A stretch of 28,985 nt of DNA from JAGUYA01 sp043802425 (lineage in GTDB: Bacteria > Omnitrophota > Gorgyraeia > Gygaellales > Profunditerraquicolaceae): contig JAZDLA010000011.1 in assembly GCA_043802425.1 (NCBI GenBank), positions 1 through 28,985 of the forward strand, given 5' to 3'. Position numbers and translations under genes: made by a program. Below, one piece after another: positions 24,995 to 28,985 of the stretch. The notes beneath the pieces were generated by a model. The model worked only from the letters and a program-made list of their open reading frames with translations. It had not been told where the DNA came from and searched no databases. Numbering within the stretch: the stretch's first letter is position 1; each line of letters opens with the position of its first letter.

Positions 24995-25984
24995 TCAAAC
25001 AATTAACATCGCATCTCCGTAACTATAAAATCTATATTTCCTGCAAATTGCTTCATCATAAGCTTTCCTGATAAGCTTCTCACCGGCAAAAGCGCAAACC
25101 AGCATAAACAGGGTTGTGCGCGGCAGATGAAAATTTGTAATCAGGCAATCCGTCATCTTAAATTTATATCCCGGATAAATAAATAAGTCTGTGTATCCTT
25201 GCCTTTCGCCCAAGGCATAAGCCTCTAAAGCCCTGCAGGCAGTTGTCCCTACCGCAAATACCCGTGCCTTCCCCAGGCGCGCCTGGTTTATTTTATCCTC
25301 TGCCTCTTTGCCCACCCGAAAAGATTCTTTATCCATTTTATGACTGGTAACGTCTTCGGTCTTAACCGGCTTAAAAGTAGAATAATTGATATGCAGAGTA
25401 ATATGGCTAATATCAACGCCGCGGGCTTTAATCTGGCCTATTAATTCTTCGGTAAAATGCAGCCCTGCCGTGGGAGAAGCAATAGAGCCCTCCTCTTTGG
25501 CATATATCGTCTGGTAATAAACACTATCCAGGTCTTCGGGTTTCCTTTTAATATACGGAGGCAGGGGCATCATTCCCAGATTATAAATTGTACCGGTATC
25601 TTTTGCATTAAAGGTAACTTCATTTCTAGCGCTGACTCTACAGTAAATCTTTCCGCCGTTAAATATAATCTTCTCATCTGGCCTTACCCGTCCGGGCCTG
25701 ATTAATGCCTCAAAGGCCAAGGCGGATTTCTGCCTTAAGAGCAATAGCTCTACTTTTCCTCCGGTTAGCCTTGAGCCGATCAAACGGCTGGGTAAGACTT
25801 TGGTATTATTAAGCACAAGCAGCTCGCCTTCGTCAAAATACTCCGTTATATCTTTAAAAATACGATGCTCTATTCTACCCTGACTGCGGTTCAACACTAA
25901 AAGCCGGGCTGCATCCCTTTTTTTTAAAGGATACTGCGCGATTAATTCTTTAGGCAGGGAATAATCAAAATCCGATAGCTTCAT
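24995..25984 (-). CDS. queA: S-adenosylmethionine:tRNA ribosyltransferase-isomerase
   Basis: QueA transfers and rearranges the ribose of SAM onto preQ1 in tRNA, giving epoxyqueuosine. The 329 residues begin MKLSDFDYSLPKELIAQYPL, typical of the family, and include NNTKVLPSRL, IASPTAGLHFTEEL and TTACRALEA, all conserved. The C-terminus is family-like (LITNFHLPRTTLFMLVCAF). It sits between the spoIID-like gene and tgt with 7- and 8-base gaps. Together with tgt and queH it gives three consecutive enzymatic steps for queuosine. Confidence 0.97.
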   Translation of the reverse strand: MKLSDFDYSLPKELIAQYPLKKRDAARLLVLNRSQGRIEHRIFKDITEYFDEGELLVLNNTKVLPSRLIGSRLTGGKVELLLLRQKSALAFEALIRPGRVRPDEKIIFNGGKIYCRVSARNEVTFNAKDTGTIYNLGMMPLPPYIKRKPEDLDSVYYQTIYAKEEGSIASPTAGLHFTEELIGQIKARGVDISHITLHINYSTFKPVKTEDVTSHKMDKESFRVGKEAEDKINQARLGKARVFAVGTTACRALEAYALGERQGYTDLFIYPGYKFKMTDCLITNFHLPRTTLFMLVCAFAGEKLIRKAYDEAICRKYRFYSYGDAMLIV

Positions 25985-25991
25985 AGGGTTA

Positions 25992-27155
25992 TTAACGTTC
26001 GGAAATTAAGGAAACTTTTGCCCCGGGATAATAATATTCAAGTATCTGTTTATAGTCATAATCTTGCCTGGACATGAAATAAGCGCCCCACTGGCATAGC
26101 CCTACCCCATGACCCCAACCAAGGCCTTCAAAGACTATATCACGGTCGACCAGCGTCACGGTAAAATTTGTACTTCTAATGATATTCGGCCCGATTATAT
26201 TCTCCCTGAAATCCTTGGCAGAAATATCCAGATCTTTTTTATCGTTTACTATTCTAAGGCTTATAATGCGCCCGGATTTATCTCTGCCTGATATCGATAT
26301 ATCCTTAATGTCGCCTATCTTATATCCGCCTTTTGCCAAGGCATCTTTTATTTCTCCCTGGGATAAAACGCTGTGCCACTTAAAATGCGGGGACTCCCGG
26401 CAAAAATTACAAGGGACGCCTTTTAAGGGGCCTATATCTACCTTCCAAAGTAACGAGGCATCTTCGGTATGCCCACCGCAGGTAGCATGATAAAAGGCAG
26501 GCAGGACTTTGCCCCGGTAAAACAAAACCATCCCCTTAGTCTCATCCACTATTTTATTTATCCGGTAGCGCTCAGCGCCTTTTCCGCCATACACCTGAGA
26601 ATATACGTCGCTGGTTAAGTCAAAGTCCTTTTTATTATTCTCCTGCATTTTATAAAGCGCAAAAGTCCTAAATACTATCACCTCAGCCTTGAGCGTTTCT
26701 TCCGGGCGGTAATGCGAAGTCTCGCGTACGGAAATTCCTTTGACGTAATCCTCTAATTCGATATAGTTAATCACCGAGAGTTTCGTATCGCTACTCTTTA
26801 TAAGCTGGATATCGCCCCTGAACATGCGCCCGTTGATAATATTATCGGCGCCGTATGATCTAACGAACAACCTATTTGCATTAGACCTTATATTCCCTAG
26901 CAGAATACCGTCGCTATATACCATGATAGTGGTATTTAAACTTTTGCCGCGATTTAAAACTTTCCTGTTTGCCGAATCTATAACCTCATAAGCCCCTTTT
27001 ATCTTAAGTCGTAAAGAAGGGGCATCCTGCAGAATAGCTACGCGGATATACTTTGGTTCTTGGGCAAAAGAATGGCTATGGGTTAGAAATAAAAAAATGA
27101 TTAAACCCGTAACCCATAACTTATAACTTATAACTTCTTTTAACGGCGAGGCCAT
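25992..27155 (-). CDS. SpoIID/LytB-domain protein, probably peptidoglycan-acting
   Basis: The protein has 387 residues from the ATG chosen here, which overlaps the DUF2905 gene by 16 bases; the frame is open further upstream, but a longer form would overlap that gene by over 100. A signal peptide is visible: charged start, hydrophobic LIIFLFL, end SHSFAQE. The SpoIID domain follows, with a typical RGDIQLI, SVINYIELEDYVKGI, an ETSHYRPEETLKA segment and the terminal GWGHGVGLCQWGA motif. SpoIID is a lytic transglycosylase acting on peptidoglycan; non-sporulating bacteria also carry such proteins. Part of the signal peptide is encoded by a heptanucleotide array. The ruvB-DUF2905-spoIID-queA-tgt order is known elsewhere. 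Confidence 0.88.
   Translation of the reverse strand: MASPLKEVISYKLWVTGLIIFLFLTHSHSFAQEPKYIRVAILQDAPSLRLKIKGAYEVIDSANRKVLNRGKSLNTTIMVYSDGILLGNIRSNANRLFVRSYGADNIINGRMFRGDIQLIKSSDTKLSVINYIELEDYVKGISVRETSHYRPEETLKAEVIVFRTFALYKMQENNKKDFDLTSDVYSQVYGGKGAERYRINKIVDETKGMVLFYRGKVLPAFYHATCGGHTEDASLLWKVDIGPLKGVPCNFCRESPHFKWHSVLSQGEIKDALAKGGYKIGDIKDISISGRDKSGRIISLRIVNDKKDLDISAKDFRENIIGPNIIRSTNFTVTLVDRDIVFEGLGWGHGVGLCQWGAYFMSRQDYDYKQILEYYYPGAKVSLISER
27102..27136 (-). repeat. Heptanucleotide array in the signal-peptide codons of the spoIID-like gene
   Basis: Five 7-base units, plus-strand TAAACCC, GTAACCC, ATAACTT, ATAACTT, ATAACTT. They encode about residues SYKLWVTGL. An inverted fragment TATGGGTT at 27078-27085 can pair with AACCCATA at 27111-27118. 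Same length as the prmC arrays. Confidence 0.85.
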
Positions 27156-27355
27156 AGCCAAAATATTAATGAAAGGATGGCGCTGATTAATATGGATGTG
27201 GTTAAAGGAAAATAAAAAGTAAAATTCTTCTTCTGAATATATATGTCTCCCCAAAGCCTGCCAACGAACGGTATCTTATGCACAAAATTCAATAACACCC
27301 CTATGCCGATTAAAATAATCCCGAAGGTAATTAATGTTTTGCCGATTGCTTGCAT
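27140..27355 (-). CDS. DUF2905 family small membrane protein
   Basis: This is a 71-residue protein starting MQAIGKTLITFG, which matches family N-termini; a GTG three codons upstream lies in repeat sequence and is less likely. Two hydrophobic segments (about 3-23 and 48-66) flank the conserved cytoplasmic or loop motif FVGRLWGDIYIQKKNFTFYF. Function is unknown. Members are often found between ruvB and spoIID or queA, as here. Confidence 0.85.
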   Translation of the reverse strand: MQAIGKTLITFGIILIGIGVLLNFVHKIPFVGRLWGDIYIQKKNFTFYFPLTTSILISAILSLIFWLWPRR

Positions 27356-27367
27356 TCTTTGCACGAA

Positions 27368-27396
27368 AGGGACTATCCCCGAAGGGGACTGCCCCT
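27368..27396. repeat. REP-like GGGGAC double palindrome downstream of queH
   Basis: AGGGACTATCCCC and GGGGACTGCCCCT flank a GAA loop and pair at 10 of 13 positions. Each half is itself close to a palindrome. No T-run follows on the minus strand, so it is not a standard terminator. It resembles the hairpin at 28208-28242. Confidence 0.75.
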
Positions 27397-27405
27397 GACA
27401 TATTA

Positions 27406-27939
27406 TTATTTTTTACTGTGTTTTTCTATTTCTGAATAGATACACCCACAATGCTTCTGGCAATATATGCCGTGGGCTTTTGCTAAATCGTGCGCTTGCT
27501 TAAAACCCGGACGAAAATCTTCGTAATAAAAATTCACCCCTTCTACCTCGGAAATAGCACTACCGATCTTCTTAAGCAAATCCTGGTTCTGGTAGGGGCT
27601 CACTAATAAAGTGGTAGAAAAAGAGTCGAATCCCTTCTCTTTTGCTGTTTTGGCAGTAGCCTTTAGCCGGAATGTCCAGCAGAGCGAACATCTGCCGGGA
27701 TCTTTTTCCTTAAGGTTTACCTCCTGAAAATACTGCGAAGGCAGATATTCAGGATAAATTACGCTAAGACTGGCTGTCCTGCTAAAGTCCTCCACCGCCT
27801 GTCTTCTATTCTGGTATTCTGCCAAAGGATGGATATTGGGGTTATAAAAGAACCCCTCTACCTCAAACCCCTGTTTTATTAGTCTCTCCAGGGGATATAT
27901 CAGGCACGGCGCACAGCAGGTATGGAGTAATAGCTTCAT
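27406..27939 (-). CDS. queH: Epoxyqueuosine reductase QueH
   Basis: QueH (former DUF208) reduces epoxyqueuosine in tRNA to queuosine, replacing the unrelated QueG. The 177 residues contain HTCCAPC (Cys8, Cys9, Cys12), the YNPNIHP motif, CSLC (Cys84, Cys87), and Cys160, Cys164 and Cys166 near the C-terminus. These are the family cysteines that hold an iron-sulfur cluster and a nearby metal or redox pair. It lies just upstream of the DUF2905-spoIID-queA-tgt genes, which supports a queuosine role. Repeat sequences flank it on both sides. Confidence 0.93.
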   Translation of the reverse strand: MKLLLHTCCAPCLIYPLERLIKQGFEVEGFFYNPNIHPLAEYQNRRQAVEDFSRTASLSVIYPEYLPSQYFQEVNLKEKDPGRCSLCWTFRLKATAKTAKEKGFDSFSTTLLVSPYQNQDLLKKIGSAISEVEGVNFYYEDFRPGFKQAHDLAKAHGIYCQKHCGCIYSEIEKHSKK

Positions 27940-27982
27940 AATTCTTAAAATGAATCTGGCGGTTTTCGCAAACGGATTTGAG

Positions 27983-28152
27983 ATTTTAGAGTTTTAGTGC
28001 GAAGGCGCATTAGAAATTTTTCGGCAAAAGTCGGCAAGGATTTACGAGTTGCTGGAGTGCTGCCTGCCCCGCGTAAGTCTACTGGCGCAAGCAACGATTA
28101 AACCGTAGCAGACGGCTAAAAACTTCAGCGCCGGAGCACAAAACTCTAAAAT
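27983..28152. repeat. 170-base foldback element between ruvB and queH
   Basis: The ends 27983-28008 and 28128-28152 are inverted copies matching at 22 of 25 positions after one gap (outer arm ATTTTAGAGTTTT). Inside, shorter inverted matches continue toward the centre (for example TTGCT with AGCAA near 28050 and 28089). The whole unit could fold into one long imperfect hairpin. There is no gene in it. It fits a miniature inverted-repeat element or a structured RNA; no transposase is nearby. It occupies most of the 325-base gap at 27940-28264. Confidence 0.75.
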
Positions 28153-28207
28153 AACCTTTCAGCACACGAGCAAAGCCCTAAAATAAAATATCAAATATAT
28201 CTTATTC

Positions 28208-28265
28208 GGGGACAGTTCTCCGATCGGCTCGAGAAACGTCCCTCGATTGGGTCAAGAAGTGTCCC
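28208..28265. repeat. REP-like hairpins abutting the ruvB stop
   Basis: GGGACAGTTCTC (28209-28220) and GAGAAACGTCCC (28231-28242) pair at 10 of 12 positions across a 10-base loop. A second quasi-palindrome with GGGTCAAGAAGTGTCCC follows at 28249-28265 and its last base is in the ruvB stop codon. Similar GGGAC hairpins accompany REP-associated tyrosine transposases in other genomes; none is seen here. Confidence 0.7.
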
Positions 28266-28985
28266 TAAAAGAGTTCGTCTTGTTTTTCGTATTTGATGCC
28301 GAAGTGTTCATAGGTGAGCTTTGTCGCTACCCTACCGCGCGAGGTGCGTTTTATATACCCAGCTTTAAGTAAATACGGCTCAATAGTATCGGCAATAGTA
28401 TCCACTTCTTCGTTGAGACTGGCAGCCAGAGATTCTATCCCTACCGGTCCGCCGTTAAAAGACTCTAGCATCAGTCTTAAGACCTTACGGTCTATATCGT
28501 CAAAACCCGCCTTATCAATGCCTAATTCATCCAGGGTCTTTGCTGCTACCTCTAAGTTTATTTTATCTATCTTTAATACCTGCGCATAATCTCTAACCCT
28601 ACGTAAAAGCCTGTTGGCTATACGCGGTGTCCCGCGGCTGCGCCGGGCAATTTCCCGGGCCCCTTCTTCGTCTATCCTCATATCCAGGATTTCCGCAGAA
28701 TGCTTGATAATCCGGGATAAATCTTCTATAGAATAAAAATCTAAATGGTAAAATATGCCAAACCTTCCCCTTAAAGGCGCTGCTAATAAACCTGTCCTGG
28801 TCGTGGCACCCACCAGGGTAAAAGGCTTAAGATTAAATTTAATGGTCCGGGCATACTGGCCCTTATCTATGACAAAATCAATCTGGAAATTCTCCATAGC
28901 CGGATAAAGAAACTCTTCCACTACCTTAGAGAGCCGGTGTATTTCATCGATAAAAAGGATATCGCCCTTTTCTAAATTGGTTAAT
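28265..28985 (-). CDS. ruvB: Holliday junction branch migration ATPase RuvB, C-terminal two thirds
   Basis: RuvB is the hexameric motor that drives branch migration with RuvA. The frame is open to the window edge, so the N-terminal part with the P-loop is outside. About 240 residues remain: the Walker B segment ILFIDEIHRLS, then LYPAMENF, the sensor GATTRTGLL with APLRGRFG (family usually PLRDRFG), and the C-terminal winged-helix domain ending RGRVATKLTYEHFG. A GTG inside VVEEFLYPAM is not the true start. A ruvB-DUF2905-spoIID-queA-tgt order is known in other bacteria, here with queH inserted. Confidence 0.97.
   Translation of the reverse strand, partial: LTNLEKGDILFIDEIHRLSKVVEEFLYPAMENFQIDFVIDKGQYARTIKFNLKPFTLVGATTRTGLLAAPLRGRFGIFYHLDFYSIEDLSRIIKHSAEILDMRIDEEGAREIARRSRGTPRIANRLLRRVRDYAQVLKIDKINLEVAAKTLDELGIDKAGFDDIDRKVLRLMLESFNGGPVGIESLAASLNEEVDTIADTIEPYLLKAGYIKRTSRGRVATKLTYEHFGIKYEKQDELF

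Noticed and set aside
27156..27254. Longer N-terminus for the SpoIID-like protein
   Set aside because: It would overlap the DUF2905 gene by more than 100 bases and bury the signal peptide; the start at 27155 fits better.
28265..28921. A short ruvB starting at an internal GTG
   Set aside because: The frame continues upstream with the Walker B motif ILFIDEIHRLS; the gene is simply cut by the window edge.

Overview
The window is a gene-dense bacterial chromosome segment in which every convincing gene lies on the minus strand; transcription therefore runs from high to low coordinates. Genes overlap by 1-23 bases or sit within about 30 bases of each other almost throughout. The organism looks like a strictly anaerobic, moderately low-GC, diderm-like uncultured bacterium. 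An Omnitrophota (OP3)-type genome is my best guess, from the bacterial acetyl-CoA synthase, the fhs-fchA-folD-metF set and the many small palindromic repeats. This is inference, since no rRNA or marker phylogeny is available here.

Layout in order of transcription. (1) 28985-22047: ruvB (5' part outside the window), queH, a DUF2905 membrane protein, a SpoIID-like protein, queA, tgt, trmD, rplS and rnhB, joined by overlap to yraN. Three genes for queuosine in tRNA (queH, queA, tgt) sit in one cluster, which then runs straight into the trmD-rplS-rnhB-yraN group without rpsP or rimM. (2) 21675-11695: a Wood-Ljungdahl block, fhs, fchA, folD, metF, cooS, a 16-Cys ferredoxin, a flavin oxidoreductase and acsB. 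It covers formate to methyl-THF plus CO2 to CO to acetyl-CoA, but has no corrinoid protein or methyltransferase genes (acsC, acsD, acsE). (3) 11648-10851: a secreted or membrane-anchored TPR protein. (4) 10758-1633: housekeeping genes polA, glgA, coaE, rho, rpmE, prfA, prmC and murA. (5) 1636-1: trpG, trpD and the first codons of trpC.

The strongest functional observation is in folD. The lysine needed for the cyclohydrolase half-reaction is Gln49, and the conserved second Asp of the KDVDG motif is Glu116. The gene directly upstream, overlapping by 23 bases, is a separate cyclohydrolase (fchA). This suggests that the two steps have been divided between two proteins. The carbonyl half pairs a CooS whose metal-ligand numbering closely follows the stand-alone type of CODH with a ferredoxin and a NAD(P)-linked flavoprotein, inserted between CODH and ACS.

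The strongest structural observation is a set of 35-42 base arrays of about five or six 7-base units. They have related layout but different core sequences and appear at four loci: two inverted copies inside prmC, one in the signal-peptide region of the spoIID-like gene, one between trmD and tgt, and one between rplS and rnhB. Several supply codons or stop codons to the genes they touch. Other repeats are a 176-base element with perfect 12-base inverted ends between folD and metF, a 170-base foldback next to queH, and REP-like GGGGAC hairpins on both sides of queH. I saw no tRNA, rRNA, CRISPR array, prophage or transposase gene.
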